Source: Arctopsyche grandis
Lineage: Eukaryota > Arthropoda > Insecta > Trichoptera > Hydropsychidae
Direction: 5' to 3'
DNA: 64,000 bases
Assembly: GCF_051622035.1 (NCBI RefSeq)
Contig: NC_135367.1
Span: forward strand, 14,808,501-14,872,500
The translations under genes were made by a program, and so were the position numbers. The notes under the pieces are model-generated. The model was not told the DNA's origin, did no database searches, and saw only the letters and a list, made by a program, of their open reading frames with translations. This document shows positions 34,874 through 46,521 of the stretch, piece by piece; position 1 is the stretch's first letter; each line of letters begins with the position of its first letter.

Positions 34874-37264
34874 CTGCCATCAGTTTTTCTTAACGTGGGG
34901 CACATCTCTCCCATTTTTTTTTTGCTTAAACATATTATTATACATACCGAGAGTTGACGCGAACAAATGCGCTTGTGTAGTGTCAGTGAATAGGTGTATA
35001 GTATGCTGTCACACTATATTCCATAGTACATAAAAATACCCTCTGTCTCTTTCGCGCGCTTCTGTGCGAGTAAGAGAACGCGCCAACTCTCAGCAACAGA
35101 CCTATAGATAATATTAATCATAACATGCATATTTATTTACAACAGTCAAATTAAAATAGTTTTGACTGTGTGCATTTTTTTACTTGAAACAGCCATAATT
35201 TTTAGTGATTATAAAATCATCGAGATTTTTTAATCATTGCTCAAATAAAGTTGAAAAACACCAACTTACAAATGTATGCACATATCAAGATACATATGTA
35301 CGTTATACTGAATTCGTGAAATAGACAAGTATGTTCACGAAAAATGTAAGTTTATTCATGAAACCAGCACCACAAATCCATGTTGTGATTTTTGGTAAAA
35401 AAAAAATCAAAAAAATTAAAATTTCTCTAGAAGTGTAGAATTGAAAATTAAAGTATATGAAAAATAGTTACTCAGTAGTTTCTACATCTAAAATATTATT
35501 AATCTATTAATTGAAGTGTCGAATTTTAAAAAACTGTCAATTCCATTTGGATATTTCAATTAATTTCTATTATACATACATATCTATATGTACATATTTT
35601 GTTTGTTTGAATGAAATGATCATTTTTTTATGAACGACATATATTTTAATAAAAATATTCAAATAAATGAATTACGTTGAATATTGAAGAGAAAAAATGA
35701 TGAAAAAGTTTTCCATTAAATATGCAGTGTAGTTATTGATTTTGAAATTATACGTGTTTTTTGTGTTGGACAATGTAATATTAATAAAAAATATGGTAAG
35801 CATATTATATGTACATATGTATTATATATATACTTACTATGTATTATATGTACATAAGTATTATTATAACTGATCTGCAAAATTGTTGTCAGAGTTGAAT
35901 TTTTATGCAACTTGCTAAATTGAATTAATCATCAACTGTTTTTAGTTTGTTTAACTGAAAAATATGACGTTCACACATAACAATCGAACGATATTCCAAA
36001 ATTAAATAGTCATGTATAGCGATGATAACGTAGTTATGAATGCACGTTATCTAAGCTTCACAAAAATAGCAAATTTTTTGTCTAAACGTTATAAAACTAA
36101 TAATAATCAGATAAAGCATTAAACTTTTTTTTCCCAGTGAATTATCATTTCATACAGACTTGCATGACTTTTTTATCGCAAAATATACAAACATTAGATT
36201 TAGATGCTAAAAGTAAGATTAACTGATTGATGCTTTTCTAAAATTATAATTTTAATAATACTTATAGCATTAGTAAGCGACATCTAACTAACAAAAAAAT
36301 AATGTTTAAATTGATAATTACTTATATATCTATACATATTTAAATATACACATTTTGAATTTAACAAAAAAGTTTTGATTTTAAACAAAAGAAATCTCTT
36401 TATAATTCAAATATCGGAACACTAGGTTTTTATTCTTTTTTTATTTAATTAATGTTTGATAATTAATAAATTATACTAATACAGAAACTATGAAATCAAT
36501 CTATCGATATTCGTTTTTCGTACAATATCGCTAAATTATTCCAAATAGAATATTTTCACAATTTAATTTTTATTCAATAATACTTTTTTAACTATAAATC
36601 TTCTTTCAGTATTTCTTAAACGAGATTGACGAAAATACAAACCACTTTAATTAAAATTTAATTAAAGTGGTTTGTATTTAATTAAAAAAAAAAACAATTT
36701 AATTAAAAAAAAAGACAAAATTTCTTCAATATTTTCATTGGTAATCAAATTGTTTACCTTAGTAGATTCTCATGGTTAGACGTTCGTTTAATCATTTTTC
36801 ACATAGACATCACACGACAATGTCAATATGTATATTTTAACATACTACCTAATATATCTGTAATTCGCAACGAGCACACGTGGGTGGAATTTGTCACAGA
36901 TCGAGTCATCACGCCTTTTGTGATAAAAACATATATGCAAGCGGTGAACAACCAATACAAGTATTTTAGCAACGAGGGAAAAAAAAGGAAGGCCTCTCAG
37001 GATTCAATCCACGGTCATCGATGGCAATCCATTGTTCGAAAATGTCCATGTTGATTCGCTATCAAATAATATATTCATGGCGTTTTAATATTTGGGGACT
37101 GTTTTTTTTTTTATTACTCACACATATTAGGAGATGCACGTCTCTTTTGATGATGATCGGATCGGAAGAATTTTGAATATTTAAACCATGCAAAGTCTGA
37201 AATATTTCATATAATTTAAAATCTTATTTATAACATGGCTGTGATATTTTCAGTTGGTTAGCAT
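34874..37264. other. Intergenic, no gene recognised
   Basis: AT-rich. The first 250 bases are less AT-rich, with a CTCTTTCGCGCGCTTCTGTG patch near 35046. A perfect 47-bp palindrome is at 36633-36679. No exon seen. Confidence 0.4.
36633..36679. repeat. Perfect 47-bp palindrome
   Basis: Arms of 23 bases (AAATACAAACCACTTTAATT and three more) mirror around a single A. No flanking target duplication was evident. Confidence 0.85.
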
Positions 37265-37284
37265 TTAACCCTTTGAGTACTAAC

Positions 37285-37515
37285 TGGAAAAGACTTCGAT
37301 AATGGTTTGATGTAGTTTATTGAAATGTAAAATTTGCACGTGGTGGGCCAGCGGAGCGTACGGAACACAAGCTGTCCGTACGCCGTCTACTCGGTGACTC
37401 TGTCGACCGTCGCGTATTTCCGCTTGGGCCGACACTAATGCCAACTCGTCAATAATGCCAATCGACAATCAGTTAATAAGACTGTTTGCCACACGTCATT
37501 ACAAAAGTCGGAACA
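37285..37515 (-). repeat. BEL 3' LTR
   Basis: Copy of 43988-44218 with one visible base difference (CTCGGTGAC here, CTCGTTGAC there). The downstream (3') LTR on the minus strand. Confidence 0.95.
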
Positions 37516-38552
37516 TAGTCCCACATAGGAAAACTGTTGAACAATACAGTTATTCTACAGAGTTACAGCATTACTGACGAGTCGTTTACAATAAATCATA
37601 GCTCTTAAAATAATTAAATAGAGGGTGAATAATGAAACCTTTGCCTCATCCAGTGTGAGGATAAAATCAATTTATTGGTTCAGTAATATTTCAACTTATA
37701 GGTATACCTCTGGTGAATGTTGTTTCTATTTACATTAAAATTTTTGAAATCTCCTTTGAAGCTGTGAATAAGCATTACAAGATAAGTTTACTTTAAAGAA
37801 GAGAGAGTGGACTGTATATGGTTTAAAACTTAAGCATTCCTCATCTTGATGTTAACTTAGACAATACAATGTTGACACTGTTACAGTTGTCAAGACAGAT
37901 CAGCTATTACCGATCAACTAAACTTGATTAGTGAGTGTAATGCTCCTAAGTTAACTTGATTTCATCAACAAGTAGCACAAACATTGCTAAATTAAAAGTA
38001 AATTGGAAAGTCATTCATTCATTCCTACAAGCAGGAAATGAAGGCGAACTATGATTATAGATGTCTCTACGTTAAACATCGAAATGTTCAGTATTATAAT
38101 ATTTACTTATTCTATGATTCACATAAATACTATAAACAGTAAGAGTTAACTTATGGTTTCATAACAAGAAACATAAGACCTGCGGATGACTCCCGGCAGG
38201 TTATAATTAAGTAGACATGAAATAATTTAAGATGCTCCATTAAGTGTGGCTTGGAGACTAACATTAACAAATCATGAATCTAATTTTAACTGTCAAATTT
38301 GAACAGTTTATTTTAAACTCGGATATAATCCTTCCGAGTGATGACATGAGACAAGTCTTATATTATAAAGATAAAATGATTAGATTAAATTCGGAGATAT
38401 ATACTGCCGAATGTTAAAATGAAAATAGCTTAAATTATACACACAACACAATTAAAGTGAATTACGGAGTACTACTATTAACATTGAATGATTTAAACTC
38501 ATGATTACATCTAATAAGTAATATGAGTTGGGGGTAGTGTCTTCGGGTTAAA
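37516..38552 (-). other. BEL 3' untranslated region
   Basis: About 1 kb between the pol stop and the 3' LTR with no open frame. The bases next to the LTR are only weakly purine-rich, so the polypurine tract is not obvious. Confidence 0.6.
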
Positions 38553-40094
38553 CTAAGCTACCGAAGTTGACGGAATTGAAGCTGCTGTTTCTCCTCCCTC
38601 TTGCTGATCTTCCTTCCTGTCAAGTGGTCCTTGTGGTAGAATCGGCAATGGCGCCACTAGATGACTGGACCGACGAAACTCTCCGCTGGCAGTAAAGACG
38701 TCGACGACTCGAACTCTGCCATCTGGTCCGGGATACAATTTAGTGACTCGACCCAAGACCCATCGGGTTGGCAGCATGTGTTCCTCCTTTAACAGGACCA
38801 TTTGACCCACACTCAGATTGTTGCTCGAGTCCTTCTTCCATTTGTGTCGTAACTGCAAAGAATGTAAATATTCCGCCGACCAACGTTTCCAAAATGCTGC
38901 TGTGGTCAATTGTATCTGAAGCAGATTGGCATGGACATTAGTGTTATATTTAACCTCCATTGGAAGAGCGAGTAAGGATCTGCCAATTAAGAAATGTCCA
39001 GGTGTGAGGGGTAAAAGGTCTAGTGGATCCGAAGACAAGGGACTAAGAGGACGGGAATTCATGCAAGCTTCTATTTGAGTCAATACCGTACAAAATGATT
39101 CGAAATTTAAGGTGGTGGCCTTTAACACCTTGTTTAAATGAATCTTCATGGATTTAACCGCTGCTTCCCACAGCCCTCCCATGTGAGGCGCCCTTGGCGG
39201 GTTAAACTTCCAACGAATCCCTTCGGAGGCTACATACCGTAGTAGCTTCTCCTCATGAGGACGTTCGTAAATTAATTTTACTAAATTAACGAGTTCACGA
39301 CTTGCACCGACAAAATTAGTAGCATTGTCGGAATATATCGTATTGGGCCTGCCACGTCTGGCTACGAATCTTCTTAAACAATTTAAGAAATTTGAACTCG
39401 TTAAGTCTCCGACAAGTTCCAAGTGAACTGCCTTACTGGAAAAACACACAAAGACACAAACGTAACCCTCAATTATCTTAGAATTCTTATTGCAACCACT
39501 CTTCACAGGAAAAGGTCCTGCGAAGTCTATCCCCACATGACTGAAAGGAAAATTCGCAGTGGTACGTTCAAGCGGGAGCAATCCCATTAATCTATTGTGT
39601 GACAGTGGTTTATTTCTGAAACAAATGACACATGAACGCACCACTCCTTTGACAGTATTATGTCCGGCCAATGGCCAATAGGTCTGCCGCAATAACGACA
39701 GTAAGGCTTGAGTACCCAAGTGAATATATTTCAAGTGCGCATCTCGGACAATCATGTGTGTAAGTTTATGCTTATTTGACAAGATAATGGGTGACGTTGA
39801 TAGAGTTGTTCCCAGAGGAAGTCTACTTCCAACACAAATTAAATTCTCATGGAATAGAGGGGACAATTTAGCTAATTTACTGCTACTGGGAATTGGATGT
39901 CCCTTGCTCAGCAAACGATATTCCAATGGAAATGATTCCATTTGCGATAACCTTATCAAATTATTTAAAGCATCTTTTAATTCGAAAGCGGACGGTTCGT
40001 TATTTTCTTTAACGTTTAATTGTTTATTCCTTAGTGGCCGACGAACATATGATAAAACTCGAAGGAGTCTTGGAAGATGAGAATATTTATCTAT
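38553..40094 (-). CDS. BEL pol C-terminal part: integrase
   Basis: Open from just after the in-frame TAG at 40095-40097 to the stop at 38553 (first Met at 39959, 468 aa). It holds the zinc-binding HHCC region (H..H..CVIC), the DDE catalytic residues in VGIDFAGP, YSDNATNF and GLWEAAVK, and the BEL-type C-terminal domain with RWVLGRVTKLYPGPDG. Integrase inserts the cDNA into host DNA. It continues in the same frame as the upstream gag-pol part, so one stop codon separates them. Confidence 0.9.
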   Translation of the reverse strand: MDKYSHLPRLLRVLSYVRRPLRNKQLNVKENNEPSAFELKDALNNLIRLSQMESFPLEYRLLSKGHPIPSSSKLAKLSPLFHENLICVGSRLPLGTTLSTSPIILSNKHKLTHMIVRDAHLKYIHLGTQALLSLLRQTYWPLAGHNTVKGVVRSCVICFRNKPLSHNRLMGLLPLERTTANFPFSHVGIDFAGPFPVKSGCNKNSKIIEGYVCVFVCFSSKAVHLELVGDLTSSNFLNCLRRFVARRGRPNTIYSDNATNFVGASRELVNLVKLIYERPHEEKLLRYVASEGIRWKFNPPRAPHMGGLWEAAVKSMKIHLNKVLKATTLNFESFCTVLTQIEACMNSRPLSPLSSDPLDLLPLTPGHFLIGRSLLALPMEVKYNTNVHANLLQIQLTTAAFWKRWSAEYLHSLQLRHKWKKDSSNNLSVGQMVLLKEEHMLPTRWVLGRVTKLYPGPDGRVRVVDVFTASGEFRRSSHLVAPLPILPQGPLDRKEDQQEGGETAASIPSTSVA

Positions 40095-42728
40095 CTAATT
40101 ATTTTCCCTCACAAGGGTAGCGTTAGTGACTACCCTTCTCTCTGGAAGATCTATTGTGATCTCAGGAGGTCTTCGAGGCCATCGTGATTCATCTAATTTC
40201 AACCAACTAGGGCCGTCCCACCATAACGAATTATGATTTAATTGTACATTTTTATTTTTCTCTGCTATTTGAATCTGTCGGTACATCTGCTTAATATCCG
40301 CAGTAATCACGTATTTATGGAGTCGAAAGTTGAGTAGTAAACTTAACAAATCTGATTGGACACTAGGTCCCACCATCAAAATATTATTTAGTGAGATATT
40401 GGACGTTGTCTTTGCGGACGCATCAAAAACTACACGATATTTAGTGGTAAGGCTAGACTCCTTAACTACGACGTGATGAGGTGAATAACAATGAACCTCA
40501 TGTGCCTCCGGAGGTTCACACTCTGACATATGTCCTGAATTTATATACTCTTCTAAAACTTTATTGTATTCCATTTTTAAATTATTATTGGCTAAAAAAC
40601 GTCTTTCCAAAGTTTTGTGTCTTTTCTCCGCAATGTGCAATGAACTTCCTAATACTACCGGGGAATTTTTATATGGTAAAGCTACACAAAATCTACCGTT
40701 TTTATCTCGTGATGTGTGTGCTTGGAAATGTTCCTCACATCTTTTCTCCTCAAGAGATTGATGTTTTACCATAGGAACCTGGTCTATCATCCAAAAGTTT
40801 TGAATGTGACTGTCTAATTGACTTAAGCCTATGTGGCTCTTCCCTGGAGCATTATTTACTTCGGGATATGGACCAACTATTGTCCATCCGAATTCGGTAT
40901 CCTTTAAGATAGGCATACCTTTTCCTAACTGGATGGTTCCTGCTTTCATAGCATGAACGCAAATCTCGGCGCCGAGCAATAAATCGATTGGCGTCGGTTT
41001 ATTCCAAAGGGGATCTGATAACTTGATTCCCGCTGGTATTGAAATTAACTGTTGATCCAGTTTCACAGTTGGAATTTCGCCAGTAATTTCTGGTAATACC
41101 AAACACAACACTTTGGTTGAGTAATTAGTGGTTGAAGACCTTATGGTCACCTTGGTGATGTGACGAATGCTACTTTCTTGATTAGCGATACCTACAATTT
41201 TTTGAGAGATTTTCTCTAACTTGAAGTTATTCTTCTTAGCGAAAGATGTGGTAACATAGTTGACTTGTGAGCCGGAATCTAATAATGTGCGACCCTTAAC
41301 GACCGTTCCATTGGACGTTATAATGTCTACTTGTACCGTCGGTAAAATTATCTCCCTTTGAGAGAAATGAGTAGAATGAGCATTAATTGACTTCCTTCCC
41401 GTATTATTTGAACTAAATGTATCGTCCTGATGCAACAAAGTATGATGGTTTTGTTTGCACCTTAAGCAATTATAGTTAGACTTGCAATTTGTTATCTTAT
41501 GCGATGAATTTAAACATTTAAAACACATGTTATTAGATTTAACGAATTCATTTCTTTCCATACTGGATTTTGCTTTGAATTTATCACATTTGCCTATGAA
41601 ATGATTATTTCGACAGAATGCGCATGCGTTTACCTTACTTGATGGGTTTTTGTTCGCGACATGAGTTCTCATGATTCTTTGACGACTATGAGGGAATTCC
41701 TTCACCGTAGTTACAGATGCAGTAGATTGTAATACATTACATCTATTCTGCAGAAACGTTTCTAACTTCTCGTACGGTGGCATTTCTCTGTCAACCAGAG
41801 ATGTTTCCCAGTCCTTTAATAAACTAAATGGTAATTTCCTTAGAACTAAACATGTTACCCATGGATCTAAAATTTCTCTCGCGTAACCCAATGATTCAAT
41901 GTTTTTAATACACACCGTTACCTTATTTAATAGATCTCTCAATTCGATATGTGATTCCTTTGTGATTAATTTTAAGTCACAAAGTGAGTTGATCCTAGTT
42001 TTGAGATTAAGTCTTGGTAAATTATATTGCTTGTCTAAAATACTCCAAGTTGTTTCGTAATTGTCTGAGTTAATATCTAACCCTGAGACAGCTGCTAAAG
42101 CGGGACCGAGTAATGATTGATGCAAATATAGTAATTTAGTGACATTAGAATATTCAGGTTTATTTCCTATTATATTTTTGAAGGTTTGTTGAAATGATTG
42201 CCATTCAGATGGATCTCCCTGAAATGTGGGAATAGTCAACGTCGGTAACTTATCTCTAGCAAATTTAATTGTTGTTTGCTCTACTTTTAGTTGATTATTT
42301 TGAATGGATTGTCTATCTAATGTCGCTTTAAGATTTTGAATTGTCATTGAAATCATGTCGAACTCTTCGTCTATTTGATCCGCCTGCTCTATATCTGTGA
42401 GGTTATCTAAATACTCATAATGGAGTTTTCGGACATAATCGTATGCTTCTTTAATGGTTTGATACTGGCCTTCATTTATTTCGGAGGTTCTTTCTATTTT
42501 TCCCTTTAGTCTTTTTAACGCGCCCGAATACCTTAATTCTATTGACGCCATTGTAACTTCTACTTTATTTTCTTTCGCTAATATTTCTATCGATTGAGTC
42601 TGACTTCGAGTCTGATGTATTCTAGAGCTTGACCTGTCTCTAATAGGTTCTACGTCCCTAGTTGGATTTCGACCTTTATGCGACTTGGAAGTCGAAGCTT
42701 CTATTTCCTCGTTTTCAGCACTTGACAT
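40095..42728 (-). CDS. BEL gag-protease-partial RT
   Basis: 877 aa on the minus strand. In order it has a coiled N-terminal gag region; a gag domain with PTLTIPTFQGDPSEW; three cysteine-histidine knuckles (CAFCRNNHFIGKC, CFKCLNSSHKITNC, CLRCKQNHH) at about 41440-41640; an aspartic protease with LLDSGSQVNYV near 41270; and the start of RT with YRVVFDASAK and ITADIKQMYRQI. At about 40235-40245 the frame jumps to the LWWDGPSWL block, which in intact BEL elements lies several hundred residues further on. The YxDD catalytic centre and RNase H are therefore deleted, and the deletion kept the frame. A TAG then ends this part. Confidence 0.9.
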   Translation of the reverse strand: MSSAENEEIEASTSKSHKGRNPTRDVEPIRDRSSSRIHQTRSQTQSIEILAKENKVEVTMASIELRYSGALKRLKGKIERTSEINEGQYQTIKEAYDYVRKLHYEYLDNLTDIEQADQIDEEFDMISMTIQNLKATLDRQSIQNNQLKVEQTTIKFARDKLPTLTIPTFQGDPSEWQSFQQTFKNIIGNKPEYSNVTKLLYLHQSLLGPALAAVSGLDINSDNYETTWSILDKQYNLPRLNLKTRINSLCDLKLITKESHIELRDLLNKVTVCIKNIESLGYAREILDPWVTCLVLRKLPFSLLKDWETSLVDREMPPYEKLETFLQNRCNVLQSTASVTTVKEFPHSRQRIMRTHVANKNPSSKVNACAFCRNNHFIGKCDKFKAKSSMERNEFVKSNNMCFKCLNSSHKITNCKSNYNCLRCKQNHHTLLHQDDTFSSNNTGRKSINAHSTHFSQREIILPTVQVDIITSNGTVVKGRTLLDSGSQVNYVTTSFAKKNNFKLEKISQKIVGIANQESSIRHITKVTIRSSTTNYSTKVLCLVLPEITGEIPTVKLDQQLISIPAGIKLSDPLWNKPTPIDLLLGAEICVHAMKAGTIQLGKGMPILKDTEFGWTIVGPYPEVNNAPGKSHIGLSQLDSHIQNFWMIDQVPMVKHQSLEEKRCEEHFQAHTSRDKNGRFCVALPYKNSPVVLGSSLHIAEKRHKTLERRFLANNNLKMEYNKVLEEYINSGHMSECEPPEAHEVHCYSPHHVVVKESSLTTKYRVVFDASAKTTSNISLNNILMVGPSVQSDLLSLLLNFRLHKYVITADIKQMYRQIQIAEKNKNVQLNHNSLWWDGPSWLKLDESRWPRRPPEITIDLPERRVVTNATLVRENN

Positions 42729-42904
42729 TTGTTTCAGAAAGTTGCACTATTTCGTCTCATAAATACAGTTATTCTCTACTATAGCTGTCAATTGAACTAT
42801 TCGTAGAGATAAGGTAATAATATTCAATGATTAACCGTGAATCTTAATATTCTACTTTAACTATTATCACCAGAATCTATCCAACATATTTTGGAAGAAA
42901 TAAC

Positions 42905-43458
42905 AACCCTAAATTGGTGGGTGCTTGATTTAAACCACTTTGGGGCTACAAGTCTTGTGATTTATTTTAAATCACCACTGTTTCATCACACATTATGAAA
43001 CAAAGAGATCTACCGATGTATGAATATGCCGGTATGTACTTGATTTAATCCACTTTGGGGCTACAAGTGTAATTCCACATTTATCGTGGAAGGGGGGGGG
43101 GGGGAGGGTGTTTCTACACACATTAAGAAACAAAGATCTACCGATATGCATATACCGGTATGTACTTGGTTTAAGCCACTTTGGGGCTACAAGTATAATT
43201 CCACATTTATCGTGGAAGGGGGGGGGGGGGAGGAGGGTGTTTCTACACACATTAAGAAACAAAGATCTACCGATATGAATATACCGGTATGTACTTGGTT
43301 TAAGCCACTTTGGGGCTACAAGTATAATTCCACATTTATCGTGGAAGGGGGGGGGGGGGAGGGTGTTTCTACACACATTAAGAAACAAAGATCTACCGAT
43401 ATGAATATACCGGTATGTACTTGGTTTAAGCCACTTTGGGGCTACAAGTATAATTCCC
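42905..43458. repeat. 126-129 bp tandem repeats in BEL leader
   Basis: Units start with GGTATGTACTTG at 43031, 43157, 43286 and 43412, with a diverged earlier unit from about 42905. Three units contain a run of 13 G (13 C on the BEL sense strand) after ATTTATCGTGGAA, and each has the palindrome ATACCGGTAT or a variant. The array lies between the 5' LTR and gag. Open frames across it on both strands are artefacts of the repetition. Confidence 0.9.
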
Positions 43459-43966
43459 CACGTGCTTTGCTAATTTTACACTACATCTGATTTTACACTT
43501 TTAATACGAAATTCGATGCGACCGATGAAACCTTCCTTCGTAGCGCGATATTATTTTATACAATCGCGTTAATTAATTGTTATACTTTAAAACATATTTT
43601 AAAAACTGACCTACCCACATGATTGCCTTTTGAACAGATTGCCTGAGATTGAATACATTCACTTACTTGAATATCCTTTACGATGTTTATGTGATCGTTC
43701 CGATAATTTTGGATTACCTCTGTGTCCCATGCGTCTTTGTAGGTTATGTTTTTATTTATATATTTTCTGCGTCAATCACGCGGTCATGTACCTCTGTACA
43801 TCAATCAATATATTGCTGAAATAGAAGCAAACATGTTATTAGTATTGGAAAGGTATGGATAGTAACAAAGGAACGATACCGATTTCTTAATTGACATCCA
43901 TTTTTTCTCGACCACGTTTTTTCCTATTGGTTTGTCCGTTTGGTGTTGTGGCCTAGGTTACTGGTG

Positions 43967-43984
43967 TCCGGTTCGAAGTGACCA
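43967..43984 (-). promoter_or_regulatory. Candidate BEL primer-binding site
   Basis: Three bases inside the 5' LTR, the minus strand reads TGGTCACTTCGAACCGGA. It begins TGG, as expected for pairing with a tRNA 3' CCA. I could not assign the tRNA. Confidence 0.4.
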
Positions 43985-43987
43985 TCA

Positions 43988-44218
43988 TGGAAAAGACTTC
44001 GATAATGGTTTGATGTAGTTTATTGAAATGTAAAATTTGCACGTGGTGGGCCAGCGGAGCGTACGGAACACAAGCTGTCCGTACGCCGTCTACTCGTTGA
44101 CTCTGTCGACCGTCGCGTATTTCCGCTTGGGCCGACACTAATGCCAACTCGTCAATAATGCCAATCGACAATCAGTTAATAAGACTGTTTGCCACACGTC
44201 ATTACAAAAGTCGGAACA
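43988..44218 (-). repeat. BEL 5' LTR
   Basis: 231 bp with TG...CA termini on either strand; partner of 37285-37515. As the minus-strand 5' LTR it should hold the element's promoter. Confidence 0.95.
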
Positions 44219-44751
44219 CTAACGTCTTTTCTGTTGAAAGCCCGTCACGCTGAAAATTTCCAACTAGAATTATTTAGAAATCCATTAGAAAGCAGCTATA
44301 ATGAACTGTATAAGAGGTTAGTAAAAATTGTAGCTAATACAAACAAACCCCAGATAATTACTGAGGATTTCGAGTTTTGTAAAGGTGTGTTTAGACTATC
44401 TAATATCTTGCTATTAATGGTTGTATTTTTCCAAAACTAATTCCATCTTCTTCATTGTTGTTAAAATGTAATGCGGACAATCTAATATACTCGGCAGTTT
44501 CATCGAGAAATTCTGCGGGAAAATGGTTATAAATTTAGAAATTCCAGTGTAAACCAGTCTTTATAAACGTTGACAAATGAATGACACGGATTACACGACC
44601 CATGTTCAATGCAGTTTTTTTATGCTACCTGGAAAGGCTTAGCGGGTAGTATTCTTGTTTACTTTGTACATGCTCAAAATACAATGCATATCGGCGTTTT
44701 TCATGCCTATGGACTTGTTGGCAAAACGTTGATCAGCATTCAAAGGGTTAA

Positions 44752-45454
44752 GCACTCAAATGTCACTTTTATTATTTTACATAACTAGCTAGTCACCAAT
44801 CCATTCCAAAAGATTCTTTTAACTAATCGTATTAAAAATTGAGATGATGATGACATATGTACATACATATACACCTGCTAAATACATATATTCCATATAC
44901 AATATAATATAATACAAATTCCTTCACGTTCGATCGCCAACAAAATATGTGAATAAAATGCATGTAAAATACAATTGACCCTTTATGGACAATGAAGTCA
45001 TGCGTGGCATAATCGATGATAAATACATAGATATTCAATTGTGCAAACTGCATTTCTGAAGAATGTCAATTTCGGTCGACATTGTCCTTGTTTCGATAAT
45101 TAATCCAGTCGATCGATCGTTTCGAAATTTTCATTTGTCATTCATTACACGACCATTATTTTCCATTTAGTCATAACTACATACACCGTCATGAAAATTG
45201 GTAATAACTAATTTATTTGAACATTTATACATAGTCAATCGTTTCAATCTTGACAATGAATTAAAAACGACGTGTAAGTTAGTGACCATCAACTGTAAAG
45301 GTCAGAGCTCGATAAGCAATAAGATGCTGTTTATAGTTGGTTTCATGAGAAAACGTACATAAATACGTATACATACATATGTGCAAATATACATATAAAT
45401 ATACATATGTATGTATATTTTAATGTATATTTGCATTACGTGTAATCAGAGAAA
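44752..45454. other. Intergenic, no gene
   Basis: AT-rich with CATATGTACATACATATACA-type repeats. Nothing else recognised. Confidence 0.4.
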
Positions 45455-45685
45455 AAATATATGTATATAAAACCGGAAGGATGTATGTGGGTATGTGGTA
45501 AGTGCATCGACAAGTATGGAGATTTAAAAAAAAAATTAGAACTATCTAAAGTTATTATATCGATTTTGATTTCGATTCCGATTCCGACGACGACTTTCCG
45601 ATTCGGATTTTATTGTAATTCATGTATTAATTCCTTTTCCGGAACCATCCGTTGAAATATCAACAGACACAACACTAGTGTTATA
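45455..45685. repeat. Interspersed repeat with GATTTCGATTCC minisatellite (inverted copy)
   Basis: Inverted relative of 11330-11550: ATGTATATAAAACCGG, GTGCATCGACAAGTATGGAG, a TCGATTTTGATTTCGATTCC-type array, and the terminal ACACAACACTAGTGTT. Confidence 0.6.
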
Positions 45686-46521
45686 ATAATAGAAGTGTCT
45701 TTAGGCGTCATATTGTTGTCAGGTTGGAGTAGGTCCACCGACATACCTAGTCGTGTTTTATGTATGTTTGATAAAATTTCCTCTGTTCATATTACTCGCA
45801 AGATGGGCAAGTGCATCGTTTAAAATTGCACAATGCATTCAAAAACACAATAAACAGCATGGAATACATTTTCATAATTTAGTTAATCATTTAAGTAACA
45901 TACTATTCGATTAACATCGTAGTTTGACAGTTTGTAAAAGTGTCATGGCGACCACCGGCATTCTTCATAATTGTATGAAGAATGTATGTAAAAATTGAAA
46001 TGTAAAAAATATTTTTAAATAAATAAGTAAATATAAATAGAGTACATTTGCTCCAAATTTTGACGGAAACGCAGAATCATACGCATAAAGCAATAATCGA
46101 AAAATATTTTTTTACACGATTACATTTTGAAAGCAAAATGTTTACTTTAAAAGTTAAAGGCGAAAGTAACCGTCAACGCTTTAATAAGCAAATTCTTTTC
46201 AATGGTTTTTAATTTAAAGTTTGTATTATTTGTATAATTGTATCAATATGTAATTTTTTGCATTATGCACAGCCGTGCAGCTATTTAACTATATAGCTGA
46301 TCATACGAATAACGACATAATATGTGACTTATGGTCAGTTTATTATATCCATTCAGAATATTTTTCCTTCATTTTATTAATGTTCTTTCTTTTATCTTAT
46401 GTTTTCACTATTATTTTTATTCTTATTTTACTATATTTTTCTCATATTCATATGATTTAACGACATATTATTATTTTTATCTACTGATGTTATTTTCTTT
46501 TGTTATTATTGTTTATATTAT
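45686..46521. other. Intergenic, no gene
   Basis: AT-rich, with a T-rich low-complexity stretch at 46340-46520 that gives spurious Phe/Ile/Tyr-rich frames. Confidence 0.4.

Larger units (their letters stand above)
37285..44218 (-). mobile_element. BEL/Pao LTR retrotransposon, 6.9 kb, internally deleted
   Basis: Two 231-bp LTRs with TG...CA ends enclose a minus-strand gag-pol frame. CTAAC at 37280-37284 and 44219-44223 is the 5-bp target duplication. The LTRs differ at one visible position, so the insertion is recent. The frame lacks most of RT and all of RNase H and carries one in-frame TAG, so this copy is not autonomous. It sits inside a piggyBac-like MITE. Confidence 0.95.
37269..44747. 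mobile_element. piggyBac-like MITE B interrupted by BEL element
   Basis: A short left part (37269-37284) and a longer right part (44224-44747) belong to one element split by the BEL insertion. The left end is TTAA then CCCTTTGAGT; the right end is ATTCAAAGGG then TTAA (44748-44751). The two parts together correspond, in inverted orientation, to the uninterrupted copy at 61723-62292. TTAA target sites and CCC ends indicate piggyBac-type mobility. No transposase frame. Confidence 0.85.

Noticed and set aside
42905-43458. CRISPR-like array
   Set aside because: Units are directly adjacent with no unique spacers, and the context is a eukaryotic retrotransposon.
43086-43490. Long frames on both strands at 42993-43490
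   Set aside because: They are translations of the 126-129 bp tandem repeats in the BEL leader; unit length near a multiple of three keeps both strands open.
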